Program-made: the position numbers and the translations under genes | Source of the DNA: Streptomyces rishiriensis | Lineage (GTDB): Bacteria > Actinomycetota > Actinomycetes > Streptomycetales > Streptomycetaceae | NCBI RefSeq assembly: GCF_003112535.1 | Contig: NZ_BEWA01000021.1 | Coordinates: 62,001-126,000 of the forward strand | Direction of reading: 5' to 3' | DNA length: 64,000 nucleotides | Notes under the pieces: generated by a model | What the model was told of the DNA's origin: nothing | Seen by the model: the letters and a program-made list of their open reading frames with translations, nothing else | The model's database searches: none | Shown: positions 17,278 through 26,316 of the stretch, one piece after another | Position numbering within the stretch: the first letter of the stretch is position 1 | How the letters are laid out: each line of letters starts with the position of its first letter

Positions 17278-18429
17278 GTGGCGGACGCTGCAGCGCAGGG
17301 CACCCGACGGGTGCTCGTGGCCGCGGACAAGTTCAAGGGCTCGCTGACGGCCGTGGAGGTCGCCGAGCGGGTGACGGCGGGGCTGCGCCGGGCCGTGCCG
17401 GACGTCGAGGTGACGGCTCTGCCGGTGGCCGACGGCGGCGACGGCACCGTGGCCGCGGCGGTCGCGGCCGGCTTCGAGCGGCGGGAGGTTCGCGTCGCCG
17501 GGCCCCTCGGCCAGGAGGTCGCGGCGGCGTTCGCGGTGCGCGGCGACACGGCGGTCGTGGAGATGGCCGAGGCGAGCGGGCTGCAACGGCTCCCCGCCGG
17601 CGTTCTCGCCCCGCTCACGGCGTCGACGTACGGCTCGGGAGAACTGCTGCGCGCCGCGCTGGACGAGGGCGTGCGCACGATCGTGTTCGGCGTCGGCGGC
17701 AGCGCGACCACCGACGGCGGCGTGGGCATGCTGACCGCCCTCGGCGCGCGGTTCCTCGACGCGGACGGCGAGCCGGTGGCGCCGGGCGGCGGCGGCCTCG
17801 CTCGTCTGGCGCGGGCGGACCTCTCGGAGCTGGACCCCCGCTTGTCGGCCGTGGAACTGGTCCTGGCGAGCGACGTCGACAACCCGCTGACCGGTCCGAA
17901 GGGCGCGCCGGCGGTCTACGGACCGCAGAAGGGCGCCTCGCCGGACGACGTCGAGACGCTGGACGCGGCGCTCGCCCACTACGCGAAGGTCCTGGAGACC
18001 GAGGTGGGGCCCAGGGCGGCCGCGCACGCCGCGGCGCCCGGCGCGGGGGCGGCGGGCGGCATCGGCTACGGGGCGCTGCTGGTCGGCGCGCGCTTCCGCG
18101 CCGGCATCGAGGTCATGCTCGACGTGCTGGGCTTCGCGGCGGCGCTGGAACCGGCCGAGCTGGTGATCACGGGGGAGGGCTCGCTCGACGAGCAGACCCT
18201 GCACGGCAAGGCCCCCGCGGGCGTCGCCGCGGCCGCCCGCGCGGCCGGCAAGGACGTCGTCGCGGTGTGCGGGCGGCTGAGGCTCCCGCCCGAGGCGCTG
18301 GGGCGGGCCGGCATCCGGCGGGCGTACCCGCTGACCGACGTCGAGCCGGACATCGCCACGTGCGTCGCGGACGCGGGGCCCCTCCTGGAACGGGTCGCCG
18401 AGCGGATCGGGCGGGACTTCCTCACCTGA
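17278..18429 (+). CDS. Glycerate kinase
   Basis: The 383-residue protein phosphorylates D-glycerate with ATP, feeding phosphoglycerate into glycolysis. It is of the GarK/GlxK type: VLVAADKFKGSLTA near 12-25, PVADGGDGTV near 50, GVGGSATTDGG near 138-148, and GEGSLDEQT near 298. The length is typical (370-390). The start is GTG with AAGGGGA 7 bases upstream. It is transcribed divergently from the ADP-ribosylglycohydrolase gene and converges on the next gene with a 12-base gap. No glyoxylate genes lie beside it. Confidence 0.94.
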   Translation: MADAAAQGTRRVLVAADKFKGSLTAVEVAERVTAGLRRAVPDVEVTALPVADGGDGTVAAAVAAGFERREVRVAGPLGQEVAAAFAVRGDTAVVEMAEASGLQRLPAGVLAPLTASTYGSGELLRAALDEGVRTIVFGVGGSATTDGGVGMLTALGARFLDADGEPVAPGGGGLARLARADLSELDPRLSAVELVLASDVDNPLTGPKGAPAVYGPQKGASPDDVETLDAALAHYAKVLETEVGPRAAAHAAAPGAGAAGGIGYGALLVGARFRAGIEVMLDVLGFAAALEPAELVITGEGSLDEQTLHGKAPAGVAAAARAAGKDVVAVCGRLRLPPEALGRAGIRRAYPLTDVEPDIATCVADAGPLLERVAERIGRDFLT

Positions 18430-18441
18430 GGGCGGCGCCCG

Positions 18442-19674
18442 CTAGACGACGGGGAACAGCTCGCCGTACTCGTCCCGGTAGTAGCTGCCGCCGGTGAGGC
18501 CCTCGACCTTGCCCTTGTCCAGCCACTGCCGGGCGAAGCGCTGCACGACCTTGGCGTTGCGTTCCCAGACCACGGAATGCCCCGCGACGGCCAGCTTGAA
18601 CATCAGCTTGTCCGGTCCGGGGACGGCCCGGTAGAGGTCCGGGACGGAGAAGTGCAGGACCGGGGGGAGGGCCGCCGAGGTGTTGGCCTGCGTGTCCTGC
18701 TCGCCGTAGAGGATGAGCACGGGCACCCGGTCGCCGAGGACGAAGGCGCCTGTGGGGTCCTTGTGCGGGACGGTCTGCTCGTTCCACCCCCACCAGTAGG
18801 AGTTCCGGTACCGCAGGACGCCCTCGAACACGCCCGGCGACAGTTCGGGACCCCACTGGCTGCCGACGGGATCGTTCTCCATGAAGGCGGCCCACACCTT
18901 GTCCGCGACGTCGGGTTCGCGCTGCGTCGGGCCGATCTGCTCCTTGTCCCAGCCGCTCTTGAAGCCGGTCTTGCTGCCGACGTTCATCGGGTAGCCGAAC
19001 GTGAAGGCCGGCAGGGACAGGGGCAGGGTCGTCGCATCCGGCGGGCGCCCGAAGGGGTCTGCGGGGTGCGTGGACCAGCGGCCCTGCGGCGGGAAGATCG
19101 GCGCGAGCAGGAGCAGGCTCTTGACGTCACCGGGGTGCTGGAGCGTGTAGGGGCCCATGACGAACGCGCCCGCGGACCAGCCGACGAAGTCGATCGGATG
19201 GTCTTTGCCGGGCAGTGCCCGGATGAACTCGACGACGGTCTTCAGCTCCGCCCACTCGCTCTCGGAGTTGCCCAGTTGGTGGGGGTAGGCGGGGGCGCAG
19301 GGCGCGGCCAGGGGGTTGGGCACCAGGACGTCCTGCTGCTGGGCGGGGTTGGCGTTGCACGGGTTGTCCATCTGGGGGCGGGGTGAGCGTCCGCTGCCCT
19401 GCAGGTCCATGAGGAACACGTCGTAGCCGTCGGCGGCCAGGTCCTGCGCCCAGCTGTACCGGGTCGGCGCGCCGCCGGACCCCGGGGGGAGCACGAGGTC
19501 GAACCCGGCGGTCGCCGGCACGCTTCTGCCGTGGAGCATCAGGACGGGCTGGGCGGTGTGGCCCGGCTTGGTGCCGTCGTATTCCCGGACGAACAGCTTC
19601 ACGCTCTGGCCCGCGTTCGCCGGGATCGTCGAGACGTGCGGGACGAAGTGGTCCGTGGGGGTGTGTGCAGGCAT
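18442..19674 (-). CDS. Alpha/beta hydrolase
   Basis: The 410-residue protein has an alpha/beta hydrolase fold. The oxyanion region is VLMLHGRS near 45; the nucleophile serine is in GWSAGAFV near 165; ILYGEQD (near 325) holds the acid; AGHSVVWE (near 364) holds the histidine. No signal peptide is seen, so it is probably cytoplasmic. The large insert between strands (NPCNANPAQQQD and a Trp-rich region) suggests a specialised lid. The substrate is unknown. ATG 19674 is preferred over ATG 19692 because GGAGGAC lies at correct spacing. The upstream region carries an unusual set of direct repeats. Confidence 0.85.
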   Translation of the reverse strand: MPAHTPTDHFVPHVSTIPANAGQSVKLFVREYDGTKPGHTAQPVLMLHGRSVPATAGFDLVLPPGSGGAPTRYSWAQDLAADGYDVFLMDLQGSGRSPRPQMDNPCNANPAQQQDVLVPNPLAAPCAPAYPHQLGNSESEWAELKTVVEFIRALPGKDHPIDFVGWSAGAFVMGPYTLQHPGDVKSLLLLAPIFPPQGRWSTHPADPFGRPPDATTLPLSLPAFTFGYPMNVGSKTGFKSGWDKEQIGPTQREPDVADKVWAAFMENDPVGSQWGPELSPGVFEGVLRYRNSYWWGWNEQTVPHKDPTGAFVLGDRVPVLILYGEQDTQANTSAALPPVLHFSVPDLYRAVPGPDKLMFKLAVAGHSVVWERNAKVVQRFARQWLDKGKVEGLTGGSYYRDEYGELFPVV

Positions 19675-19685
19675 GGCCGTCCTCC

Positions 19686-19764
19686 GATCCATCGCGCGGG
19701 ACGGAGATCCATCACACGGGACATACCTCTGGGGGACATATCCCAGTGAATCCCTGTGAATCCC
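19686..19764 (-). repeat. Direct repeats and near-palindrome upstream of the alpha/beta hydrolase
   Basis: On the given strand GATCCATCGCGCGGGAC (19686-19702) recurs as GATCCATCACACGGGAC (19706-19722), a 20-base period with 15 of 17 matches. GGGACATATCCC (19733-19744) is a near-perfect palindrome. GTGAATCCC occurs at 19746-19754 and again at 19756-19764, one helical turn apart. The set lies 12-90 bases before the hydrolase start and looks like an operator region. Confidence 0.65.
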
Positions 19765-19833
19765 CCTGGTTCCACGGTCCTCTTCTTTGTCGTGCCCTGC
19801 AAATGGGTGTGGGGGAGAGGTAGTTGACCCGTC

Positions 19834-19879
19834 AAACGGGTGTGGCCCGAGCCTGTGAAGGCCCGGGCCACACCCGTTT
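19834..19879. terminator. Strong hairpin downstream of pssA
   Basis: AAACGGGTGTGGCCCG (19834-19849) pairs perfectly with CGGGCCACACCCGTTT (19864-19879) around a 14-base loop. It follows the pssA stop on the reverse strand, and ends before the promoter region of the hydrolase gene. It should terminate the psd-pssA transcript. Confidence 0.85.
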
Positions 19880-19895
19880 CACGCTGGGACGAGGA

Positions 19896-20750
19896 TCAGG
19901 GCAGCTGCGCCGCACGGGCCTCGCGCCGGTTGTCGCGGAAGTTGTTCACCCGGCGGGCCGTGGCGAACAGCGGGATGACCGCGCCCATGACCAGCTGCAG
20001 CGCGCAGCCCGTCTGCAGCAGCAGCTGCCCGCTCGGGGCGTCGAACGCCCAGGCCGCCAGGAGGCCCATCGACAGGACGATCCAGGCGAGCATCGCGCCG
20101 GCGAGGCGGCCCCGCGGCTTGGGGTACTCGACCCGGCTCACCATCAGCCAGGCGGTGCCCAGGATGGCCATCAGCGTCGCCGCGAAGGGCAGCTCCAGAA
20201 GCACGATCGAGACGACCGTGAGCGCGCCGAACGGAGACGGCATGCCCTGGAAGGTGCCGTCCTTGACGGTCACGCACGAGAATCTCGCGAGCCTCAGGAC
20301 CACCGCGAGCAGCACCACGATCGCGCCGACCGCCGCGACCCGCTGGTGCGCGTCGTCGGCGACCATGCCGTAGACCAGGACGAAGTACGCCGGGGCCAGG
20401 CCGAAGCTGATCAGGTCCGACAGGTTGTCCAGCTCGGCGCCCATCGGCGAGGAGCGGAGCTTGCGCGCGACCAGGCCGTCGAAGAGGTCGAAGACGGCCG
20501 CGCAGAGCATCAGGATGACGGCGGTGGCGGCGCTGTGCCGGGCCATGCCGGACTCCTGGCTGCCGGTGAGGTGCGGGATCAGGATCCCCGTGGTGGTGAA
20601 GTACACCGCCATGAAGCCGCACGTGGCGTTGCCGAGGGTGAGGGTGTCCGCTATCGACAGCCGCAGAGAGAGGGGCATCTCCTCCTCGTCGTCCACGTCG
20701 TCCGCCTCGGGCACCCAGCCCGCCTGGGTCTCCGGGTCAATCACGGTCAA
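19896..20750 (-). CDS. pssA: CDP-diacylglycerol-serine O-phosphatidyltransferase
   Basis: The 284-residue membrane enzyme makes phosphatidylserine from CDP-diacylglycerol and serine, the step before phosphatidylethanolamine. The CDP-alcohol transferase motif appears as FDGLVARKL followed by GAELDNLSDLISFG near residues 88-115. About eight hydrophobic segments are visible. The start is taken as TTG at 20750, which overlaps the end of psd by 14 bases and has AGGGG upstream; a GTG at 20744 is possible but lacks a ribosome site. With psd it forms a two-gene operon ending at the hairpin 19834-19879. Confidence 0.93.
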   Translation of the reverse strand: MTVIDPETQAGWVPEADDVDDEEEMPLSLRLSIADTLTLGNATCGFMAVYFTTTGILIPHLTGSQESGMARHSAATAVILMLCAAVFDLFDGLVARKLRSSPMGAELDNLSDLISFGLAPAYFVLVYGMVADDAHQRVAAVGAIVVLLAVVLRLARFSCVTVKDGTFQGMPSPFGALTVVSIVLLELPFAATLMAILGTAWLMVSRVEYPKPRGRLAGAMLAWIVLSMGLLAAWAFDAPSGQLLLQTGCALQLVMGAVIPLFATARRVNNFRDNRREARAAQLP

Positions 20751-21393
20751 TGCGAGTCACCCCTGCCACGGTCTTCTGCCCCACCTCGACCGCGACCTCC
20801 ACGCCCTCGGGCAGGTAGACGTCGACGCGCGAGCCGAAACGGATCAGGCCGATCCGCTCGCCCTGCTCGACCTTCGTGCCCTCGGGGACGTAGGGGACGA
20901 TGCGGCGCGCGACGGCTCCGGCGATCTGGATCATCTCGATGTCACCGAGTTCGGTGTCGAAGTGCCAGACGACGCGCTCGTTGTTCTCGCTCTCCTTGTT
21001 GAACGCCGGCACGAATCCGCCGGGGATGTGCTCGACCGACGTCACGGTGCCGGCCAGCGGCGCGCGGTTGACGTGGACGTTCAGCGGGCTCATGAAGATC
21101 GCGACCCGGGTGCGTCCGTCCTTCCACGGCATGATGCTCTGCACCACACCGTCGGCGGGGGAGATGACCCGGCCCGGGGCGATCTCGCGCTCGGGGTCGC
21201 GGAAGAACCACAGCATGCCCGCCGCGAGAGCGGTGGCGGGCACGGCGACGGCCTTGGCGGCGCCCGAGCGGCGGGCGCGCAGCAGGCTGACGGCCGCGGT
21301 GGCGACGGTCGGCAGGAGCCACGGCGATGCTCCGCGCGCGAGGCGTGCGCCTACCAGGCTGTCGCGGTGTGCAGAGGTTTGGCTGTGGGGCAT
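20737..21393 (-). CDS. psd: Phosphatidylserine decarboxylase (short type)
   Basis: The 218-residue proenzyme converts phosphatidylserine to phosphatidylethanolamine at the membrane. It is cleaved at the Gly-Ser of RFGSRVDVYLP near residue 187, generating the pyruvoyl group. VISPADGVV and MSPLNVHVNRAP are family motifs. One or two hydrophobic segments near residues 20-70 precede WFFRDPERE. The ATG at 21393 (MPHSQTS) is chosen because GAAGG lies 8 bases upstream. The length fits the short actinobacterial/archaeal-like decarboxylases. pssA follows with overlap. Confidence 0.94.
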   Translation of the reverse strand: MPHSQTSAHRDSLVGARLARGASPWLLPTVATAAVSLLRARRSGAAKAVAVPATALAAGMLWFFRDPEREIAPGRVISPADGVVQSIMPWKDGRTRVAIFMSPLNVHVNRAPLAGTVTSVEHIPGGFVPAFNKESENNERVVWHFDTELGDIEMIQIAGAVARRIVPYVPEGTKVEQGERIGLIRFGSRVDVYLPEGVEVAVEVGQKTVAGVTRIDRD

Positions 21394-21519
21394 GGATGAC
21401 CTTCGTAGCGGATGATGCCGCGCTTCGACGGGGGGACGGCGGCTTTCCGCGATCGTAGCGGTTCGTGGCCACAACTGGGTAAGCCAGGAAGCGGAGTCGA
21501 CGGCTGGGGGAAGTTGACA

Positions 21520-21550
21520 GGGTGTGATCTTCTTCTCGAAGAAAACACCC
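21520..21550. terminator. Hairpin between psd and the acyl-CoA dehydrogenase
   Basis: GGGTGT (21520-21525) pairs with ACACCC (21545-21550), and inside it TTCTTC (21530-21535) pairs with GAAGAA (21538-21543). It lies just beyond the acyl-CoA dehydrogenase stop on the reverse strand and probably ends the ethylmalonyl-CoA operon. The core TTCTTCTCGAAGAA is a perfect 14-base palindrome, so protein binding is an alternative. Confidence 0.6.
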
Positions 21551-21563
21551 CCAACTCGGACAA

Positions 21564-22769
21564 TCAGCCCTGGAACCGGTACTCCTCGAGCAATCTGCGC
21601 CCGATGATCATTTTCTGGATTTCGGCGGTGCCTTCACCGATCAGCAACATCGGGGCCTCACGGTAGAGGCGCTCGATCTCGTACTCCTTGGAGAAGCCGT
21701 ACCCGCCGTGGATCCGGAAGGAGTCCTCCACGACCTCCTTGCAGTACTCGGAGGCGAGGTACTTCGCCATCCCTGCCTCAAGGTCGTTTCGTTCTCCCGA
21801 GTCCTTTTTGCGTGCGGCGTTCACCATCATGGCATGGGCGGCCTCGACCTTGGTAGCCATCTCGGCCAGCTTGAACTGAATCGCCTGGTGCTGGGAGATC
21901 GGCTTGCCGAACGTGTGGCGCTGCTGGGCGTAGCGCACGCCGAGCTCGAAGGCACGCTGAGCGACGCCGCAGCCACGCGCCGCGACGTTCACGCGCCCAA
22001 CCTCGACGCCGTCCATCATTTGGTAAAAACCTCGGCCGGTGACCCCGCCGAGCACCCGATCGGCGGAAAGGCGCAGGCCGTCCATGATCAGCTCGGTGGT
22101 GTCGACGCCCTTGTAGCCCATCTTGTCGATCTTGCCCGGGATGGTCAGGCCGGGGCGGACCTCTCCGAAGCCGGGCTCCTTCTCGATCAGGAAGGTCGTC
22201 ATCGACTTGTGGGGGGCCGTCCCCTCGGGGTGTCCTTCGTCACTTCGCACCAGAACGGCCACCAGGGACGAGGTCCCGCCGTTCGTCAGCCACATCTTCT
22301 GGCCGTTGAGGACGTACTCGTCGCCGTCCTTCACCGCCTTCGACGTGATCGCGGACACGTCCGAGCCGAGGGCCGGCTCCGACATGGAGAACGCGCCGCG
22401 GACGTCGCCGGCCGCCATCCTCGGCAGATAGTGGTCCTTCTGCTCCTGCGTGCCGTGCTGCTTGAGCATGTACGCCACGATGAAGTGGGTGTTGATGATG
22501 CCCGAGACGGACATCCAGCCGCGGGCGATCTCCTCCACGCACAGGGCGTAGGTGAGGAGCGACTCGCCCAGGCCGCCGTACTCCTCGGGGATCATCAGAC
22601 CGAACAGGCCCAACTCCTTCAGGCCGTCGACGATCTGCTGGGGGTACTCGTCGCGGTGCTCCAGCTCGGTCGCGACCGGGATGATCTCCTTGTCCACGAA
22701 GTCGCGGACGGTGGAGAGGATCTCCTGCTGGACGTCGGTCAGACCGGCGGTCTGGGCGAGGCGGGCCAT
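21564..22769 (-). CDS. Acyl-CoA dehydrogenase, probable methylsuccinyl-CoA dehydrogenase
   Basis: The 401-residue flavoprotein has the full acyl-CoA dehydrogenase fold: AFSMSEPALGSD and WLTNGG for FAD/substrate binding, RHTFGKPISQHQAIQF, and IHGGYGFSKEYEIERLYREAP. The catalytic glutamate is E379 in LIGEGTAEIQK. Its place as last gene of the ccr-ecm operon implies the methylsuccinyl-CoA to mesaconyl-CoA step of the ethylmalonyl-CoA pathway. It lacks the N-terminal extension of the proteobacterial enzyme as I recall it, so isobutyryl- or butyryl-CoA activity cannot be excluded. GGAAGG lies 9 bases before the ATG; the gap to the upstream hydratase gene is 3 bases. Confidence 0.9.
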   Translation of the reverse strand: MARLAQTAGLTDVQQEILSTVRDFVDKEIIPVATELEHRDEYPQQIVDGLKELGLFGLMIPEEYGGLGESLLTYALCVEEIARGWMSVSGIINTHFIVAYMLKQHGTQEQKDHYLPRMAAGDVRGAFSMSEPALGSDVSAITSKAVKDGDEYVLNGQKMWLTNGGTSSLVAVLVRSDEGHPEGTAPHKSMTTFLIEKEPGFGEVRPGLTIPGKIDKMGYKGVDTTELIMDGLRLSADRVLGGVTGRGFYQMMDGVEVGRVNVAARGCGVAQRAFELGVRYAQQRHTFGKPISQHQAIQFKLAEMATKVEAAHAMMVNAARKKDSGERNDLEAGMAKYLASEYCKEVVEDSFRIHGGYGFSKEYEIERLYREAPMLLIGEGTAEIQKMIIGRRLLEEYRFQG

Positions 22770-22772
22770 CGG

Positions 22773-23279
22773 TCAGCCTTCCTGAAGTTCCGGGCGGCCG
22801 GGCTGCTCGCCGCCGCGCTCCTTGATGTACGTCTCGGTCGGCACCATCACCTTGCGGCGGAACACGCACACCAGCGTGCCGTCCTGCTTGTAGCCCTTGG
22901 TCTCGACGTAGACGATCCCGCGGTCGTTCTTCGACTTCGAGGGCCACTTGTCGAGCACGGTCGTCTGCCCGTAGATCGTGTCCCCGTGGAAGGTGGGCGC
23001 GACGTGCTTGAGCGACTCGATCTCCAGGTTGGCGATCGCCTTGCCGGAGACGTCCGGCACGGACATGCCGAGCAGGAGCGAGTAGACGTAGTTGCCCACG
23101 ACGACGTTCTTGCCGAAGTCGGTCGTCCGCTCCGCATAGTTCGCGTCCATGTGGAGGGGGTGGTGGTTCATGGTGAGGAGACAGAACAGGTGGTCGTCGT
23201 ACTCGGTGACCGTCTTGCCCGGCCAGTGCTTGTACGTCGCCCCGACCTCGAACTCCTCGTAGGTGCGTCCGAACTGCAT
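22773..23279 (-). CDS. MaoC-type hydratase, probable mesaconyl-CoA hydratase
   Basis: The 168-residue single hot-dog domain protein should add water to mesaconyl-CoA, giving methylmalyl-CoA. The hydratase signature is YDDHLFCLLTMNHHPLHMD (residues 27-45), with the Asp/His pair expected to act as catalytic residues; VVGNYVYSLLLGMSV forms the central helix. It sits between the lyase and the dehydrogenase genes, in the order of the pathway. AAGGAG lies 12 bases before the ATG, overlapping the end of the lyase gene region. The substrate is inferred from context. Confidence 0.9.
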   Translation of the reverse strand: MQFGRTYEEFEVGATYKHWPGKTVTEYDDHLFCLLTMNHHPLHMDANYAERTTDFGKNVVVGNYVYSLLLGMSVPDVSGKAIANLEIESLKHVAPTFHGDTIYGQTTVLDKWPSKSKNDRGIVYVETKGYKQDGTLVCVFRRKVMVPTETYIKERGGEQPGRPELQEG

Positions 23280-23294
23280 CGCGCTCAGCGCTCC

Positions 23295-24254
23295 TTAGTT
23301 GTCGGGGGTCTCGAACTTCGACGTGCGCCGCATGCCGGCCGCCCGTCCCTTGCCGGAGATGACCAGCGCCATCTTGCGGCTGGCCTCGTCGATCATCTCG
23401 TCGCCGAGCATCGCCGAGCCCTTCTTGCCGCCCGCCTCGGACGTGTAGTAGTCGTACGCGTCCAGGATGAGCTCGGCGTGGTCGTAGTCCTCCTGCGACG
23501 GCGAGAAGATCTCGTTGGACGCCTCGACCTGGCCCGGGTGCAGCACCCACTTGCCGTCGAAGCCGAGGGCGGCGGCGCGTCCGGCGACCTCGCGATAGCC
23601 GTCGACGTTGCGGATCTGCAGGTAGGGGCCGTCGATCGCCTGGAGGTCGTTGGCGCGGGCGGCCATCAGGATCTTCATCAGGATGTAGTGGTAGGCGTCC
23701 GCCGGGTAGCCGGGCGGCTGCTCGCCCACGACCAGCGACTTCATGTTGATCGACGCCATGAAGTCGGCCGGTCCGAAGATGATCGTCTCGATGCGCGGCG
23801 AGGCCTGCGCGATCTCGTTGACGTTGTTCAGGCCCTGCGCGTTCTCGATCTGCGCCTCGATGCCGATCTTGCCGACCTCGAAGCCCATGGTCTTCTCGAT
23901 CTGCGTCAGCAGCAGGTCCAGGGCGACGATCTGCTGGGCGTTCTGCACCTTCGGCAGCATGATGCAGTCGAGGTTGGGGCCGGCGCCCTCGACCACCGTC
24001 ACGACGTCGCGGTACGTCCACTCGGTCGTCCAGTCGTTGACGCGCACGACCCTCGTCTTGCCCGTCCAGTCGCCCTCGTTGAGGAACTTGACGATGGTGT
24101 GGCGTGCCTCGGGCTTGGCCAGCGGCGCGCACGCGTCCTCGAGGTCCAGGAAGACCTGGTCCGCCGGCAGACCCTGCGCCTTCTCCAGGAAGCGGGGATT
24201 GCTGCCCGGGACCGCGAGACAGGAGCGCCGCGGACGAAGACGGTTGACAGTCAT
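23295..24254 (-). CDS. CoA ester lyase (malyl/methylmalyl-CoA lyase type)
   Basis: The 319-residue HpcH/HpaI-type lyase has the family features: SCLAVPGSNPRFLEKA, DQVFLDLEDACAP (acid cluster for magnesium), RVVRVND, and IIFGPADFMAS. HPGQVEASNEIFSPS is near residue 255. It should split beta-methylmalyl-CoA into propionyl-CoA and glyoxylate, and may also cleave malyl-CoA. The ATG overlaps the stop of ecm by 4 bases, so translation is probably coupled. The length matches the actinobacterial lyases. CitE-like lyases of other function look similar, but the operon supports this role. Confidence 0.9.
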   Translation of the reverse strand: MTVNRLRPRRSCLAVPGSNPRFLEKAQGLPADQVFLDLEDACAPLAKPEARHTIVKFLNEGDWTGKTRVVRVNDWTTEWTYRDVVTVVEGAGPNLDCIMLPKVQNAQQIVALDLLLTQIEKTMGFEVGKIGIEAQIENAQGLNNVNEIAQASPRIETIIFGPADFMASINMKSLVVGEQPPGYPADAYHYILMKILMAARANDLQAIDGPYLQIRNVDGYREVAGRAAALGFDGKWVLHPGQVEASNEIFSPSQEDYDHAELILDAYDYYTSEAGGKKGSAMLGDEMIDEASRKMALVISGKGRAAGMRRTSKFETPDN

Positions 24255-26299
24255 GCGGGGACCTCCAGGGGGTCGAGCTTGTTCGCTTTGCGGATCTCGT
24301 CGACGATGCGGCCGATGATTCCGGTGATGTCGAAGTCCTTCGGGGTGAAGACCGCGGCCACGCCCGCAGCCCTGAGCTGCTCGGCGTCTCCATTCGGGAT
24401 GATGCCACCGGCGATCACCGGGATGTCTGTGGCACCGGCCACACGGAGCCGTTCGAGGACGTCCGGCACCAGTTGGGCGTGCGAGCCGGAGAGGATGGAC
24501 AGGCCCACCGCGTGGACGTCCTCCTCCAGCGCGGCGTCCACGATCTGCTCGGGCGTCAGCCGGATGCCCTGGTAGACCACCTCGAACCCGGCGTCACGCG
24601 CGCGCACGGCTATCTGCTCTGCGCCGTTGGAGTGCCCGTCCAGGCCCGGCTTGCCGACCAGGAAGCGCAGCTTGCCCACGCCCATGTCCTTCGCGGTCAG
24701 GTCGACCCTGCGGCGGACGTCGGCCATGGCCGAGCCCTCCTCCGCCGGGACCGCCACCGGCGCCGACGACACGCCCGTCGGTGCGCGGAACTCGCCGAAC
24801 ACCTCGCGCAGCGCCCCGGCCCACTCGCCGGTCGTGACCCCGGCGCGGGCGCACTCCAGGGTCGCCTCCATGAGGTTGGCGGTGCCCTTCGCGGCTTCCT
24901 TCAGCTTCTCCAGCGCCTTGCACGGGCGCGGGTGGTTGAAGGGCGGCTGGTACCGCGTGTCGCGCCAGTGCTGCAGGGAGGCGACGACGCGGGCCTCGAC
25001 CGCCGGGTCGACCGTCTGGATCGCGGTGTCGAGATCGGCGGTCAGCGGGTTGGGCTCGGTCGTCTCGAAGATGTTGACGCCGATGATCTTCTCCTGCCCG
25101 GACTCGATCCGGGCCCTGCGCTCGGCGTGCGAGGAGACGAGCTGCGACTTGAGATAGCCGGACTCGACGGCGGCCATCGCGCCGCCCATCTCCTGGATCC
25201 GCCCGATCTCCGCGAGGGACGCCCCGACCAGCTCGGCGACCTTGGCCTCGACGACGTGCGAGCCCTCGAAGATGTCCTCGTACTCCAGCAGGTCGCTCTC
25301 GTGGGCGAGGACCTGCTGGATGCGCAGCGACCACTGCTGGTCCCAGGGCCGGGGCAGTCCGAGCGCCTCGTTCCAGGCCGGCAGCTGCACGGCACGCGCG
25401 CGGGCGTCCTTCGACAGCGTCACCGCGAGCATCTCCAGCACGATCCGCTGGACGTTGTTCTCCGGCTGCGCCTCGGTGAGCCCCAGCGAGTTGACCTGGA
25501 CGCCGTAGCGGAAGCGGCGCTGCTTGGGGTTCTCGATGCCGTAGCGCTCGCGGGTGATCTGGTCCCAGATGCGGCCGAAGGCGCGCATCTTGCACATCTC
25601 CTCGACGAAGCGCACGCCCGCGTTCACGAAGAAGGAGATGCGGGCGACGACGTCGCCGAACTTGTCGGCCGGCACCTGGCCGGAGTCACGGACGGCGTCG
25701 AGCACGGCGATCGCCGTGGACATCGCGTACGCGATCTCCTGCACCGGCGTGGCCCCGGCCTCCTGCAGGTGGTAGCTGCAGATGTTGATCGGGTTCCACT
25801 TCGGCATGTGGGACACCGTGTAGGCGATCATGTCCGTCGTGAGACGCAGGCTCGGCCCCGGGGGGAAGACGTGCGTCCCCCGGGACAGGTACTCCTTGAC
25901 GATGTCGTTCTGGGTCGTGCCCTGGAGCAGGGTGACGTCCGCACCCTGCTCCTCGGCGACGACCTGGTAGAGCGCCAGCAGCCACATGGCGGTGGCGTTG
26001 ATCGTCATCGAGGTGTTCATCTGCTCCAGGGGGATGTCCTGGAACAGCCTGCGCATGTCGCCGAGATGGGCCACCGGGACGCCGACCCGGCCGACCTCGC
26101 CGCGGGCGAGGACGTGGTCGGAGTCGTAGCCGGTCTGGGTGGGCAGGTCGAACGCGACCGACAGACCCGTCTGGCCCTTGGTGAGGTTGCGCCGGTACAG
26201 CTCGTTGGACGCCTCGGCCGTGGAGTGGCCGGCGTACGTGCGCATGAGCCACGGCCGGTCCTTCTCCCGCTTTCCTTCGGCGAACTGACGCTCAGTCAT
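24251..26299 (-). CDS. ecm: Ethylmalonyl-CoA mutase (B12-dependent)
   Basis: The 682-residue enzyme rearranges ethylmalonyl-CoA to methylsuccinyl-CoA with adenosylcobalamin. The N-terminal barrel begins near YAGHSTAEASNELYRRNL, with GLSVAFDLPTQTGYDSDH and the TTQNDIVKEYLSRGTHVFP substrate region. The C-terminal cobalamin domain has the DxHxxG motif in GLDGHSNG (near 563-570), plus GLSILSGSH and IAGGIIP. The length is close to known Ecm/MeaA (about 660-690) and shorter than methylmalonyl-CoA mutase large subunits. It lies directly downstream of ccr with a 17-base gap. The start ATG has CGAGGTC upstream. Confidence 0.95.
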   Translation of the reverse strand: MTERQFAEGKREKDRPWLMRTYAGHSTAEASNELYRRNLTKGQTGLSVAFDLPTQTGYDSDHVLARGEVGRVGVPVAHLGDMRRLFQDIPLEQMNTSMTINATAMWLLALYQVVAEEQGADVTLLQGTTQNDIVKEYLSRGTHVFPPGPSLRLTTDMIAYTVSHMPKWNPINICSYHLQEAGATPVQEIAYAMSTAIAVLDAVRDSGQVPADKFGDVVARISFFVNAGVRFVEEMCKMRAFGRIWDQITRERYGIENPKQRRFRYGVQVNSLGLTEAQPENNVQRIVLEMLAVTLSKDARARAVQLPAWNEALGLPRPWDQQWSLRIQQVLAHESDLLEYEDIFEGSHVVEAKVAELVGASLAEIGRIQEMGGAMAAVESGYLKSQLVSSHAERRARIESGQEKIIGVNIFETTEPNPLTADLDTAIQTVDPAVEARVVASLQHWRDTRYQPPFNHPRPCKALEKLKEAAKGTANLMEATLECARAGVTTGEWAGALREVFGEFRAPTGVSSAPVAVPAEEGSAMADVRRRVDLTAKDMGVGKLRFLVGKPGLDGHSNGAEQIAVRARDAGFEVVYQGIRLTPEQIVDAALEEDVHAVGLSILSGSHAQLVPDVLERLRVAGATDIPVIAGGIIPNGDAEQLRAAGVAAVFTPKDFDITGIIGRIVDEIRKANKLDPLEVPA

Positions 26300-26316
26300 C
26301 TATGACCTCGGGTGTC

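Noticed and set aside
24473..26305. Open forward frame of 610 codons opposite ecm
   Set aside because: Antisense shadow of ecm. The reverse strand carries the mutase motifs; the forward translation is low-complexity.
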